Positions 27,902-37,035 of a stretch of 64,000 nt of DNA are shown one piece after another (the first letter of the stretch is position 1; the number at the start of each line of letters is the position of its first letter). Origin of the DNA: HKCCE3408 sp039191215 (GTDB taxonomy: Bacteria; Pseudomonadota; Alphaproteobacteria; Rhodobacterales; Rhodobacteraceae). Where the stretch lies: contig JBCCXT010000008.1 of assembly GCA_039191215.1 (NCBI GenBank), positions 1 to 64,000 on the forward strand. Reading direction: 5' to 3'. Both the position numbers and the translations under genes were made by a program. The notes below the pieces were generated by a model, which searched no databases, had not been told where the DNA came from, and saw only the letters and a program-made list of their open reading frames with translations.

Positions 27902-28283
27902 GGTGTCGCCCCGCTACCTCCCTGCAGAGCGCCACGGGTCTGAGGATCGCTGCGGTTGGATTGGTGCTAGTCTCGCTCGGGCGCAAAATCATGTAACTTG
28001 CGCCACCCACTTGATCGGACCGTCCGTCCAACAAACGCACGGGACCTGATGGATCCGCAAAACTGCGCGAAGCAGGTCCTTGCCCGCCACCAAAGGTCAA
28101 GTCGCCATCAATGACTTCGATCACGGCTTCCCAGCAGGGATCATCCCCGATCTGCAAATAGACGGGCGTGACGTCATCCATCGACCGGCCAATAGTTGAA
28201 ATGAAATTCCCAGTTGCTGCGGAACTCTCAGTTTGTGCGCTCGCAAGAGCGACCATGAGGAGGGTAATTAGCAAAGACCGCAT
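27849..28283 (-). CDS. Small secreted protein of unknown function
   Basis: 144 residues from ATG 28283 with a hydrophobic N-terminus (MRSLLITLLMVALASAQ) that looks like a signal peptide. The rest (YLQIGDDPCWEAVIEVIDGD, RLLDGRSDQVGGASYMIL) matches nothing I know. It overlaps the acyl-CoA synthetase 3' end by 53 bp in convergent orientation, which makes the C-terminal part less certain. Confidence 0.5.
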   Translation of the reverse strand: MRSLLITLLMVALASAQTESSAATGNFISTIGRSMDDVTPVYLQIGDDPCWEAVIEVIDGDLTFGGGQGPASRSFADPSGPVRLLDGRSDQVGGASYMILRPSETSTNPTAAILRPVALCREVAGRHPTPSVQHPANKALAGVA

Positions 28284-28635
28284 CTGTGGAAGCCCTTCAA
28301 AACGCTCCAGCGACCTGATTCTGGGTGGCGAAGACGCCTGAGCGATTTGTCAAAAACAAGATGGTTGTCGATGCGAAAGTATCAAACGGATCGGCAGTAT
28401 TTAACGGGTTGGAAAATAACCCAAACCGGTCATTCACGCGCGGAAACATTTGTAAGCGCCAGTGATACAGATTGATTAGGTTGGACCCCTCCCAAGGAGG
28501 ATCCCGCTAGCCAGTCGAGCTGTCCAATATGGTAATTTGGCGTCATTCCCGGGCCCTTGCCGTCTTTGTCCGTTCACCGATGGCCGCCTGGGCGTTTTTG
28601 TGCGGATTTCGGGCATCTCCGCGCGCGAAAGCCAG
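28284..28635. other. 350-bp intergenic region upstream of tRNA-Ser
   Basis: No supportable gene. A short inverted repeat CCTCC-CAA-GGAGG occurs near 28488-28500. Nothing else stands out. Confidence 0.4.
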
Positions 28636-28725
28636 TGGCGGAGAGACAGGGATTCGAACCCTGGGTGCCCGTGAAGGCACAACGGTTTTCGAGACCGCCC
28701 CGTTCGACCACTCCGGCACCTCTCC
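28636..28725 (-). tRNA. tRNA-Ser (anticodon CGA)
   Basis: Read on the minus strand, the gene starts GGAGAGGTGCCGGAGTGGTC. It has an anticodon loop CTCGAAA (CGA), a long variable arm (TGCCTTCACGGGCA), the T-arm GGGTTCGAATCCC and an acceptor ending TCTCTCCG-CCA, with CCA encoded at 28636-28638. The 7-bp acceptor stem closes with one G-U pair. It reads UCG codons. Confidence 0.96.
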
Positions 28726-28821
28726 GCGCTCTGGTCTGTCGTGATGGCGGGACATAGCGGCCCCTACCTGACCTTGCAAGGGGGGACTGGATTTCGCGCA
28801 AAGCAGCCCCGATACTGGGCT

Positions 28822-29676
28822 ATGATCTGGCGCGCTTTCCTCATGCTGATCCTCGCGCTGCCGCGCCCCGGCCTGGCGCAAGATGCAGCTGATATGACCC
28901 GGCTCGACACGGATAATCCGGAGGCATTTGCCTTCTTCGATGATCTGGGCTTTTACCAGTTTCTCCATGACAGCGTGGCCGCGCGCAGCGCCGATGCCGC
29001 CCGTATCCACCAAGACGTGTTTCCGAGTGTGCCGCTCGAGCGCTGGCAGGCCGAGATCGACCGTATCTACAGCCTGACCGGCGTTGTCGCCGCGTTCGAA
29101 GCGGCATGGGACGAGGCCGATGTCTCCGCCGAGGCGCGCGGTGAGATTATAGCGCTTTATGGCACCGATCTTGGGCGCAGGGTTGTCGCCCAGCAGATCG
29201 AAATGAGCCGGTATCTGGCAACAGCCGAGGGGGCTGATGCCGCACGGGCGGCCCTGGCTGAGGCTGAGGCGGCACGTAATCCGCGCCTGGCCGAGCTTGA
29301 AATCTACCGCGCTGAGTTAAACTCCGTCGACAGAGCAGTCGCGGCGCAGTTGAACCGCCAGATCAGCTTTTGGCGCGGCCTTATTGCCGGTCAAGGTCCG
29401 GCCGGTACGCTGTCTGAAGACACCATCCTGTCGGCCCTTTCAGCCGATATCGAGCAGCGCCGCGCGGCCTCAGAAGATTGGCTGAGGGCCACGCATTTCA
29501 TGACATTTGCGCCTTTTACGCCCGAGGAGATCACGCAAATCCGCGCCATGAACCGCTCCGCCCCCGGGCGCGAATTGTTGCGCGCCGCCCATGCCAGCTA
29601 CGGCCGCGTCTTTGATGAGACCCAATACCAGCTGGGCCTAGCGGCGGCGCGATTGCTAAACGCCGACGATATCTGA
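28822..29676 (+). CDS. Secreted protein, DUF2059-like C-terminus
   Basis: 284 residues from ATG 28822. The signal peptide is MIWRAFLMLILALPRPGLAQ. The mature protein is helical and Ala/Glu-rich; near the end FAPFTPEEITQIRAMNRSAP followed by GRELLRAAH resembles the helical DUF2059 motif. It is probably periplasmic. The function is unknown. It stands alone 96 bp from the divergent tRNA. Confidence 0.75.
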   Translation: MIWRAFLMLILALPRPGLAQDAADMTRLDTDNPEAFAFFDDLGFYQFLHDSVAARSADAARIHQDVFPSVPLERWQAEIDRIYSLTGVVAAFEAAWDEADVSAEARGEIIALYGTDLGRRVVAQQIEMSRYLATAEGADAARAALAEAEAARNPRLAELEIYRAELNSVDRAVAAQLNRQISFWRGLIAGQGPAGTLSEDTILSALSADIEQRRAASEDWLRATHFMTFAPFTPEEITQIRAMNRSAPGRELLRAAHASYGRVFDETQYQLGLAAARLLNADDI

Positions 29677-29863
29677 GGCGAATGGTGCTTGACTTGCTGT
29701 CAGGCTTGTTGCAAAGCCCGAGCCTCGGCCGGATCGGTTCACCGTTTCGGGCGATTGCAGCAGATTTTGCCCCATCCGGGCACGCTGCCCCCGGCGCGGG
29801 CCTAGACCCGCAAACAGTGCGCACTGCACGGCCAAAGGGCGCGGGTAGATAAGGAAGACGCAG

Positions 29864-30640
29864 ATGTTTGCGGTCATGAAGACCGGCGGCAAGCAATACA
29901 AGGTGCAGGCGGGTGACGTCCTGCGCGTTGAAAAGCTGGCGGCTGAGGCGGGTGAGACCGTCCAATTCAACGACATTTTGATGCTCGGCGGTGACAAGGT
30001 CACGCTTGGTGCGCCGCTCGTGGCTGACGCCGCCGTGCAGGCCGAAGTGATTGATCAGATCAAGGGCGAAAAGCTCATCCACTTCGTGAAGCGCCGGCGC
30101 AAGCATTCCTCACAGCGCAAAAAGGGCCATCGCCAACAGCTGACTCTCCTGCGCGTGACCGACATTTTGGGCTCCGGCGCCGAAAAAAGTGGTGTCAAGG
30201 CGGCGATTGGCGCGGGCTCTGTCTCTGCCGCGGCAATGGTTGCAGCAGCTGGCGCTGCGGCAGCTGAGATTGCCGAAAAGCCGAAAGCCAAGAAGAAGGC
30301 CGCACCCAAGGCCGAGGCACCGGCGGCAAAAGCCGATCCCGCGCCTGCACGCAAGGCGGCACCCGCCCCCGCGGTTGAAGCTGATGAAAGTGGCAGCCGG
30401 CCGGATAACCTGTTGGATGCCCCGCGTGACGGCGGTGCCGATGATCTGAAGAAGATCTCTGGCGTCGGCCCGAAGCTGGAAAAGCTGCTACACGAAAATG
30501 GTGTCTACCATTTCGACCAGATCATGGCTTGGGGCCCGGCAGAGATTGCTTATATGGATGACAAGCTATCGTTTAAGGGCCGGATCGAGCGCGACAATTG
30601 GATCGAGCAGGCCAAAACATTCGCGGCAGAGCAGGAGTAA
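29864..30640 (+). CDS. rplU: 50S ribosomal protein L21 with C-terminal helix-hairpin-helix extension
   Basis: 258 residues, against ~103 for ordinary L21. Residues 1-103 are L21 (MFAVMKTGGKQYKVQAGD, HFVKRRRKHSSQRKKGHRQ). Residues ~104-190 are a low-complexity Ala/Lys/Pro linker. Residues ~193-258 carry DLKKISGVGPKLEKLLHENG and a following helical region, a helix-hairpin-helix fold seen in DNA/RNA-binding proteins. Fusions of this kind are known in Rhodobacteraceae; the role of the tail is not known to me. It heads the rplU-rpmA cluster. Confidence 0.95.
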   Translation: MFAVMKTGGKQYKVQAGDVLRVEKLAAEAGETVQFNDILMLGGDKVTLGAPLVADAAVQAEVIDQIKGEKLIHFVKRRRKHSSQRKKGHRQQLTLLRVTDILGSGAEKSGVKAAIGAGSVSAAAMVAAAGAAAAEIAEKPKAKKKAAPKAEAPAAKADPAPARKAAPAPAVEADESGSRPDNLLDAPRDGGADDLKKISGVGPKLEKLLHENGVYHFDQIMAWGPAEIAYMDDKLSFKGRIERDNWIEQAKTFAAEQE

Positions 30641-30646
30641 CATCCC

Positions 30647-30916
30647 ATGGCACACAAAAAGGCAGGTGGTTCATCCCGTAACGGCCGCGACAGTGCAGGC
30701 CGCCGCTTGGGCGTGAAGAAATTCGGCGGCGAAGCGGTTATCCCCGGCAACATTATCATCCGCCAGCGCGGCACGCGTTGGTATCCCGGCGAAGGTGTCG
30801 GCATGGGCAAAGACCACACAATCTTTGCCACATCCCAGGGCCATGTAAGTTTCCGAAAGGGATTTAAGGGCCGCACATTTGTATCGGTCATGCCAGCGGC
30901 GGAGGCTGCGGAGTAA
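30647..30916 (+). CDS. rpmA: 50S ribosomal protein L27
   Basis: 89 residues, starting MAHKKAGGSSRNGRDSAGRR, the conserved N-terminal tail that reaches the peptidyl transferase centre; IIIRQRGTRWYPGEGVGMGK follows. Six bases separate it from rplU, so the two are co-transcribed. Confidence 0.98.
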   Translation: MAHKKAGGSSRNGRDSAGRRLGVKKFGGEAVIPGNIIIRQRGTRWYPGEGVGMGKDHTIFATSQGHVSFRKGFKGRTFVSVMPAAEAAE

Positions 30917-30917
30917 C

Positions 30918-30971
30918 ACCGGCACCGGATGGTTCCAAATGAGGGGGGATCGGCGGGTGCCGGTCCCCCCT
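30918..30971 (+). terminator. Two overlapping, mutually exclusive hairpins after rpmA
   Basis: ACCGGCACC (30918-30926) pairs perfectly with GGTGCCGGT (30956-30964). AGGGGGGA (30942-30949) pairs perfectly with TCCCCCCT (30964-30971), followed by AAGCTTTTG. The stems share base 30964 and are interleaved, so they would compete or form a pseudoknot. Likely a partial terminator or attenuator between rpmA and the GNAT gene. Confidence 0.45.
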
Positions 30972-31097
30972 AAGCTTTTGTCACGTATTTGGTGCAGCTT
31001 TTGGCGTCGTTCGCCGCGATGTCACGAAATCGACACCAGTTTGGGTCAAACCGGTGCTTCCCCGACACGGAACATGTCTCGAAGGAGGAGAGACGCC

Positions 31098-31637
31098 ATG
31101 AAACAGGACGTGATTGTCGCCGCCGAGCAGGTTTCGGGTCCACGCTTCATGCTGCGCCCGATCCGGCTGTCCGATAGTGGCCTGATGACGCTTTATGCAT
31201 CCGACCGCCGCGTCGCGGAGATGACGACATCGATCCCGCATCCTTTGCCGCCCGGCGCCGCTGAGGCTTTCATTGAGCGCGCGATTGCTGCCGACCGGTC
31301 GGAATTTGTTTGGGTGATGGATGCGAGCGCCTTTGGCGGGTCGGAATTGCTGGGCCTGATTTCCTTGCAGCAGATGGACCGCAACCAATCCGAGATCGGT
31401 TATTGGATCGCGCCTGCGATGTGGAATACCGGCCTGGCCTCAGAAGCCGTGCGGCTTTTGGTGGAAAACAACCCGCTGGAGAACGCCACGATCTTCGGTT
31501 CGGTCTTTCAGGACAATCCGGCATCTGCCCGGGTCCTAACAAATGCAGGTTTCGACTATCTCGGCGATGCGGAGGCGTTTTCCGTCGCGCGCGGCGCCAA
31601 GGTGCCAACCTGGACATATTTGAAACGGCTCGCCTGA
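31098..31637 (+). CDS. GNAT family N-acetyltransferase (RimJ-like)
   Basis: 179 residues; ATG 31098 follows AAGGAGGAG (31082-31090). RFMLRPIRLSDSGLMTLYASDRRVAEMTTSIPHP, in parts, is the start of the RimJ/RimL-type acetyltransferase_3 family. GYWIAPAMWNTGLASEAVRLLVE is the acetyl-CoA binding region, and NPASARVLTNAGF the conserved end. It transfers acetyl from acetyl-CoA to an amine; the target is unknown. It lies between rpmA and obgE, a position conserved in Rhodobacteraceae. Confidence 0.88.
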   Translation: MKQDVIVAAEQVSGPRFMLRPIRLSDSGLMTLYASDRRVAEMTTSIPHPLPPGAAEAFIERAIAADRSEFVWVMDASAFGGSELLGLISLQQMDRNQSEIGYWIAPAMWNTGLASEAVRLLVENNPLENATIFGSVFQDNPASARVLTNAGFDYLGDAEAFSVARGAKVPTWTYLKRLA

Positions 31638-31719
31638 GGCGGTAGAGGGCGTCAGGCGGCGGCGCGGCGCGGGCCGGGCCATGGGATGAAGCGCAAGCAA
31701 AGAAAGTGAGGGTAGGGTC

Positions 31720-32748
31720 GTGAAGTTCCTCGATCTTGCCAAGGTCTATATTAGGTCCGGCGCCGGTGGCGGCGGGGCGGTGAGCTTTCGGCGCGAAAAA
31801 TACATCGAATATGGCGGCCCGGATGGTGGCGATGGCGGGCGCGGCGGCGATGTCTGGGCCGAGGCGGTCGAGGGCCTCAACACATTGATTGATTTCCGCT
31901 ATCAGCAGCACTTTTTCGCCAAGAACGGCCAGCCTGGCATGGGAAAGCAGCGCACTGGCAAAGATGGCGCCGACGTCGTGTTGCGCCTGCCCGCGGGCAC
32001 CGAGATCCTTGATGAGGACGAAGACGAGGTCCTGGCCGATCTTTCGGAGGTCGGTGCGCGGATTTGCCTGGCTCAGGGCGGCAATGGCGGTTTTGGCAAT
32101 CTGCATTTCAAATCCTCCACCAATCAGGCGCCCCGGCGGGCCAATCCCGGCCAAGCGGGTGTGGAGCGCACATTATGGCTGCGGCTTAAACTGATTGCGG
32201 ATGTCGGTCTGTTGGGCCTGCCAAACGCCGGTAAGTCGACCTTTCTGGCCGCAACATCAAACGCGCGGCCAAAGATCGCCGATTATCCGTTCACAACGCT
32301 TGTGCCAAACCTGGGTGTGGTGGGCGTTGATGGTGTGGAATTTGTCGTGGCCGATATTCCGGGCCTGATCGAGGGCGCCCATGAGGGCCGCGGCTTGGGG
32401 GACCGTTTTCTGGGCCATGTTGAGCGCTCGCGCGTGCTGTTGCACCTGGTCGATTGCACATCCGACGATCCGGTCGCGGATTTTAAGACGATCCGATCCG
32501 AGCTTGCAGCTTATGGCGGCGCGCTGGCCGAAAAGCCCATTCTGACCGCGATGAACAAAGTCGACGCCCTTGATGCCGAGGCACGGGTTGAGGCACGGCT
32601 GGCCTTGGAAGCTGCGGCAGGTGGGCCGGTCTTTGCCATCTCGGGCGTTGCGGGCACTGGCATTACCGGCCTGTTGCGTGCCTTGCGCTCAGAGATTGAG
32701 GCCGATGCCCATGCCATGGATGCGCCGCCTGCGCCGTGGCAGCCATGA
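31720..32748 (+). CDS. obgE: GTPase ObgE/CgtA
   Basis: 342 residues with a GTG start. The Gly-rich Obg domain (SGAGGGGAVSFRREKY, GGDGGRGGDVW) is followed by the G domain: GLPNAGKSTFLAA (G1), DIPGLIEGAHEGRGLG (G3), MNKVD (G4). It is essential for 50S assembly and stress control in bacteria. The stop overlaps the proB start (ATGA). Confidence 0.97.
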   Translation: MKFLDLAKVYIRSGAGGGGAVSFRREKYIEYGGPDGGDGGRGGDVWAEAVEGLNTLIDFRYQQHFFAKNGQPGMGKQRTGKDGADVVLRLPAGTEILDEDEDEVLADLSEVGARICLAQGGNGGFGNLHFKSSTNQAPRRANPGQAGVERTLWLRLKLIADVGLLGLPNAGKSTFLAATSNARPKIADYPFTTLVPNLGVVGVDGVEFVVADIPGLIEGAHEGRGLGDRFLGHVERSRVLLHLVDCTSDDPVADFKTIRSELAAYGGALAEKPILTAMNKVDALDAEARVEARLALEAAAGGPVFAISGVAGTGITGLLRALRSEIEADAHAMDAPPAPWQP

Positions 32749-33854
32749 GCACGCAACTTTCACAGGCGCGCCGCATGGTCATCAAAATCGGCTCAGCGCT
32801 TTTGGTTGACCGTGAGACGGGGGCGCTCCGCGCTGATTGGCTGTCGGCTCTGGCCGATGAGATATCCGGGTTACGGGCCCGCAAGGTGGATGTGATCGTG
32901 GTCTCTTCGGGCTCCATTGCACTTGGCCGGTCGGTTTTGGGTTTGGGTCAGGGCAATTTGGCGCTCGAAGAAGTGCAAGGTGCGGCTGCGGTCGGTCAGA
33001 TCAAGCTTGCCCAGGCCTATGAAGCAGCGTTGGCGCCGCACAAAATTACAACCGCGCAGGTGCTGTTGACCTTGGACGATTCCGGCGACCGGCGGCGTTA
33101 TCTGAACACGCGTGCTACGCTTGGCGCGTTGCTCGGGCGCGGCGTGGTCCCGATTGTGAATGAAAATGACACCATCGCCACCGACGAGATCCGCTATGGC
33201 GACAATGATCGGCTCGCGGCCAATGTCGCCGTGATGGCCGGGGCCGATTGCCTGGTTTTGTTAAGCGATGTGGATGGCTTCTATTCGGCCAATCCCGCTA
33301 CCGATCCGCAAGCGCGGCGGTTTGAGGTGATCTCGGACATCACGCCGGAGATCGAGGCGATGGCGGGTGATGCGGGCTCGGGCCTGTCAAAAGGCGGGAT
33401 GAAAACAAAGCTGCTTGCGGCGCGCACTGCGATGCAGGGGGGGGCGGCGATGGTGATCTGCCAGGGCTCGGGCGTGCGCCCGCTGACGGCCCTGGCCGAA
33501 GGCGCGCCGGCGACATGGTTCCTGCCGCAGGACGATCCACAAACCGCGCGCAAGAATTGGATTGGCGCGATGGTACCAAAAGGCGCGTTGCGCTTGGATG
33601 GCGGGGCTGTTGCGGCTTTGGGGCGCGGCAAATCCTTGCTGCCCGCTGGCGTGGTCTTGGTGTCCGGCGCGTTTCGGCGCGGCGACCCGGTTGCGTTGGA
33701 ACGCGATGACGGCACGCGGATCGGAGTGGGCCTGGTGCGCTACACCGCCCAGGAGGCCGGCGCGATCATGGGCCATAAATCCAATGAAATAGAGGTGATT
33801 CTGGGCTATCCGGGCCGGGCGGCTTTGGTGCATCGCGACGATATGGCGATCTAG
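32745..33854 (+). CDS. proB: Glutamate 5-kinase
   Basis: 369 residues from the ATG overlapping the obgE stop. The amino acid kinase domain has VIKIGSALLVD, VVSSGSIALGR, NENDTIATDEIRYGDNDRLAA and the C-terminal PUA domain (RRGDPVALERDDGTRIGVGL). It phosphorylates glutamate, the first step of proline synthesis. It is followed by proA 44 bp later. Confidence 0.97.
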   Translation: MSTQLSQARRMVIKIGSALLVDRETGALRADWLSALADEISGLRARKVDVIVVSSGSIALGRSVLGLGQGNLALEEVQGAAAVGQIKLAQAYEAALAPHKITTAQVLLTLDDSGDRRRYLNTRATLGALLGRGVVPIVNENDTIATDEIRYGDNDRLAANVAVMAGADCLVLLSDVDGFYSANPATDPQARRFEVISDITPEIEAMAGDAGSGLSKGGMKTKLLAARTAMQGGAAMVICQGSGVRPLTALAEGAPATWFLPQDDPQTARKNWIGAMVPKGALRLDGGAVAALGRGKSLLPAGVVLVSGAFRRGDPVALERDDGTRIGVGLVRYTAQEAGAIMGHKSNEIEVILGYPGRAALVHRDDMAI

Positions 33855-33898
33855 CGGCTGGTGCGGTAGGCTTTGCCTTGGCAGAAGGAGAGGGACGG

Positions 33899-35167
33899 AT
33901 GAAAGACCTGACCGACGATATTGCCGCCATGATGGCGGGGCTGGGAACACGTGCACGCGCTGCGGCCGATGTTTTGGCCTATGCCGCACCGGAGCAGAAG
34001 CGCCAGGCGATCGAGGCCGCAGCCGCGGCGGTTGAGGCCAATCGCGCGCCCCTTCTGGAAGCCAACGCAAAAGATATGGCTTACGGCGAGGAAAAGGGTC
34101 TGTCGGCGGCGATGCTTGATCGGCTGATGCTGGATGGGGAGCGGATCGCTGGCATTGCCAACGGCCTGCGCGCGGTGGCCGCCCAGCAGGACCCGGTGGG
34201 TGCGGTGCTGGCGCAATGGCAGCAGCCATCGGGCTTGGAGATCAAGCGTGTGCGCACGCCCTTGGGCGTGATCGGCGTGATCTATGAAAGCCGGCCCAAT
34301 GTGACGGCCGATGCCGGAGGCCTGTGCTTGAAATCCGGCAATGCGGTGATCTTGCGCGGCGGCTCGGAAAGTTTCCATTCATCGGGCGTTTTGGCCGCGT
34401 GCTTGCGTCAGGGTTTGGAGGATGCGGGCCTGCCGGCGGACGCCGTGCAATTGGTCCCCACGCGCGACCGGGCGGCAGTCCAAGCGATGCTGTCTGCGAC
34501 GGACTTCATCGATGTGATTGTGCCGCGGGGCGGCAAAGGGTTGGTCGGGCTTGTGCAAGCTGAGGCGCGGGTGCCGGTCTTCGCCCATCTGGAAGGGATC
34601 TGCCATATCTATTTGGACGCCGAAGCCGATCCGCAAAAGGCGCTTGATGTTGTCTTGAACGCCAAGACGCGGCGCACCGGCATTTGTGGCGCGGCCGAAT
34701 GCTTGCTGATCCATCAAGACATTGCCGAAACGATTGGCCAGGGTGTCGTTCGCGCGCTTCTTGATGCCGGTGTCGAGGTGCGGGGAGATGCACAGATCGC
34801 CGTAATCGACGGTGTCCGTCCGGCGGCAGCCGAGGATTGGGGCCGTGAGTTTCTTGACATGAAGATCGCCGCCAAAGTCGTTGATAACATTGACGAAGCA
34901 ATGACGCATATCCGGAAGTTCGGCTCTTCCCATACCGATGCAATTGTCACCGAAGACGATGCGGCGGCGGAGGTGTTTTTTGCCCGGCTCGATAGCGCGA
35001 TCTTGATGCGCAACGCCTCCACCCAGTTCGCCGATGGTGGTGAGTTTGGCATGGGCGCTGAGATCGGAATTGCCACTGGAAAGATGCATGCGCGGGGCCC
35101 GGTCGGGGCCGATCAACTGACGTCTTTCAAATATCTGGTCACGGGCGACGGCACAGTACGACCGTAA
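33899..35167 (+). CDS. proA: Gamma-glutamyl phosphate reductase
   Basis: 422 residues; ATG 33899 is preceded by AAGGAGAGGG. ALDH-superfamily features are visible: GVIGVIYESRPNVTADAG, KSGNAVILRGGSES, VPRGGKGLV, and the catalytic Cys in RRTGICGAAECLL. HARGPVGADQLTSFKYLV closes it. It reduces gamma-glutamyl phosphate to glutamate semialdehyde, the second proline step, next to proB. Confidence 0.97.
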   Translation: MKDLTDDIAAMMAGLGTRARAAADVLAYAAPEQKRQAIEAAAAAVEANRAPLLEANAKDMAYGEEKGLSAAMLDRLMLDGERIAGIANGLRAVAAQQDPVGAVLAQWQQPSGLEIKRVRTPLGVIGVIYESRPNVTADAGGLCLKSGNAVILRGGSESFHSSGVLAACLRQGLEDAGLPADAVQLVPTRDRAAVQAMLSATDFIDVIVPRGGKGLVGLVQAEARVPVFAHLEGICHIYLDAEADPQKALDVVLNAKTRRTGICGAAECLLIHQDIAETIGQGVVRALLDAGVEVRGDAQIAVIDGVRPAAAEDWGREFLDMKIAAKVVDNIDEAMTHIRKFGSSHTDAIVTEDDAAAEVFFARLDSAILMRNASTQFADGGEFGMGAEIGIATGKMHARGPVGADQLTSFKYLVTGDGTVRP

Positions 35168-35275
35168 AAAAGCAGCGGCGGAACCCGGCGCCTCGGGCCC
35201 CCTTTGGGCGCCGTCGTTGCCGCGTGCTGCCGCGAAACACTTGATCGGCTTGGTCTGATTGGGGAGAGGACGGCG

Positions 35276-36466
35276 ATGAAGAAGAATACAACACCTGATA
35301 CGTTGATCCGGCGTATGCCGCTGCAGGGTGGCGTCAGTGCGCCTGTTGCGACGCCTATCCAGCCTTCTGTTGTGTATGCCTCGCCCTCGATCGCTGATCT
35401 GCATGCGCAATATGACGGGCGCGTGCAGGGCTATACCTATGCCCGCGAAGGCCATCCCAATGCCGACCAACTGGCCGCGCGCATTGACCAACTTGAGGCC
35501 GGGCAGGGCGGGATGATCGTGGGCTCCGGCATGGCTGCTGTTACGGCGGCATTGATGGGGCTGTTATCGGCCGGTGATCACGTGATTGGCAGCGATCAGC
35601 TTTACGGCCGATCTTTGCGGCTGATGAACCAGGACCTTGCCCGGTTTGGGATTGCAACGAGCGTTGTTGATGCAAGCGCGGCGGAAAACATCGCATCCGC
35701 TTTGCGGCCCGAAACACGGATGATCCTGATTGAGGTTGTCGCCAATCCGACCTTGCGGATCGCAGATCTCGAAGGCATCGCAGCACTTGCCAAAGATCGC
35801 GGGATCATCTTGGCGGTCGATAATACATTTGCCACGCCGCGCAGTCTTCGCCCGCTGGAATTTGGCGCAGATATCGTCATCCACTCGGTTACCAAACTGT
35901 TGGCCGGCCATGCCGATGTCACCCTTGGCTATGTGATGGCACGCGACGCGCAACACCGCAAAGCGATTTACGATTTTGCGACAACAACCGGACTTACGCC
36001 CAGCCCCTATGAATGCTGGTTGGCCGAACGCGGGCTCTTCACCTTCGATTTGCGCTTTGACCGCGCCGAGGAAACGGCCCGTGATCTGGCCAATTTCCTG
36101 GGCAACCATCCCGCGGTATCTCGTGTCTTGTATCCCGGCCGCGACGACCACCCGGATCGCGCGCGCGCGGCCCATCTGCTGGCTGGGCGCGACGGCAATA
36201 TGGTTTCATTTGAAATTCAGGGGGGAGAGCCGGCAGCCGAGCGCTTCGTGGCAGCAGCGCCCGGTCTGGTCTTTGCGCCAACACTGGGTGATGTCGCGAC
36301 CACCTTGTCGCATCCGGCATCCTCGTCCCATCGCGCGATGAGCGCCGATGCCCGCGCCACTTTGGGCATCAGTGATGGCTTCTTCCGCGTCTCTGTCGGG
36401 ATAGAAGGGCTCGACATGCTCGAGCGTGAATTTTCAGCAGGCCTGGCCGCGGCACATGGCGGCTAA
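35276..36466 (+). CDS. PLP-dependent trans-sulfuration enzyme (cystathionine synthase/lyase or O-succinylhomoserine sulfhydrylase)
   Basis: 396 residues; ATG 35276 follows GGGAGAGGAC. It is a Cys/Met metabolism PLP family protein: YTYAREGHPNADQLAARID, GQGGMIVGSGMAAVTAAL, SDQLYGRSLRL, and the PLP Lys in HSVTKLLAGHADVTLGYV. ISDGFFRVSVGIEGLDML is the typical end. It acts in methionine/cysteine synthesis or trans-sulfuration; which step cannot be settled by eye. It follows proA by 108 bp. Confidence 0.88.
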   Translation: MKKNTTPDTLIRRMPLQGGVSAPVATPIQPSVVYASPSIADLHAQYDGRVQGYTYAREGHPNADQLAARIDQLEAGQGGMIVGSGMAAVTAALMGLLSAGDHVIGSDQLYGRSLRLMNQDLARFGIATSVVDASAAENIASALRPETRMILIEVVANPTLRIADLEGIAALAKDRGIILAVDNTFATPRSLRPLEFGADIVIHSVTKLLAGHADVTLGYVMARDAQHRKAIYDFATTTGLTPSPYECWLAERGLFTFDLRFDRAEETARDLANFLGNHPAVSRVLYPGRDDHPDRARAAHLLAGRDGNMVSFEIQGGEPAAERFVAAAPGLVFAPTLGDVATTLSHPASSSHRAMSADARATLGISDGFFRVSVGIEGLDMLEREFSAGLAAAHGG

Positions 36467-36855
36467 ACCGCGCGCAACCGTGGCGCCCCGCCCATCACGA
36501 CGATATCAAAGTCGAGACTGGGTGCGTGATGCGCTATGTCGTTGTGGATGACAGATGGGTTTGTTACTGGCCGGGTGATGGCCAGGTAGCGCCCCGCAAA
36601 ACCGTGTTCCTGTAACAACACGGCAAGGTCGAACGCATCAATGCAGCCGGAAAAGACAGGTGATATGATGATGTCGGGCGCGTGCGGATCAGCCAAGTCC
36701 AGGGCGCGCAAGCTTGTATCTGTGTGGGTTTCGACCCAATCCTCGTCTCTCACCATATGCGGCGGGATGGCCCCAAAGGCAGAACCCTCGAAGCCAACGG
36801 CCACGACGCGCCGCGGGCGCGCGCTTTGAAGGGGGTGGAGGCTTGTATCTAACAT
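36463..36855 (-). CDS. Receiver-like small protein of unknown function
   Basis: 130 residues from ATG 36855. RRVVAVGFEGSAFGAIPPHM, PDIIISPVFSGCIDAFDLA and LLQEHGFAGRYLAITRP give alternating beta-alpha segments reminiscent of a response-regulator receiver, but without an obvious acidic phospho-acceptor pocket. It is convergent with the PLP enzyme (stops overlap) and divergent from the kinase gene. Whether it works with that kinase is unknown. Confidence 0.6.
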   Translation of the reverse strand: MLDTSLHPLQSARPRRVVAVGFEGSAFGAIPPHMVRDEDWVETHTDTSLRALDLADPHAPDIIISPVFSGCIDAFDLAVLLQEHGFAGRYLAITRPVTNPSVIHNDIAHHAPSLDFDIVVMGGAPRLRAV

Positions 36856-37035
36856 TAGTAGCTTCGGACAAGGAACACCGTATGTACTGGACCGTTTGGT
36901 TCGAAAGCAACGATGATATCTTTTATTAGGCTCAAAGTTTCGCGTTAATCGGTAAAAACTATCGAGTGAAGACTATCAAAAGGTGCAGGCCTCGACGGTA
37001 AATGTAGCGGCCTGCCCGTAGATCATGAGAACATA

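Noticed and set aside
28636..28725. tRNA-Ser as an integration (att) site
   Set aside because: No integrase gene and no repeat of the tRNA 3' end was found nearby.
35168..35275. Possible SAM-II riboswitch before the trans-sulfuration gene
   Set aside because: Checked for the conserved pseudoknot elements expected in alphaproteobacterial met genes; only an ordinary GC-rich inverted repeat is present.
36882..36929. 15-codon mini-frame MYWTVWFESNDDIFY upstream of the PhoR-like kinase
   Set aside because: Weak ribosome site, no conserved context; likely chance.
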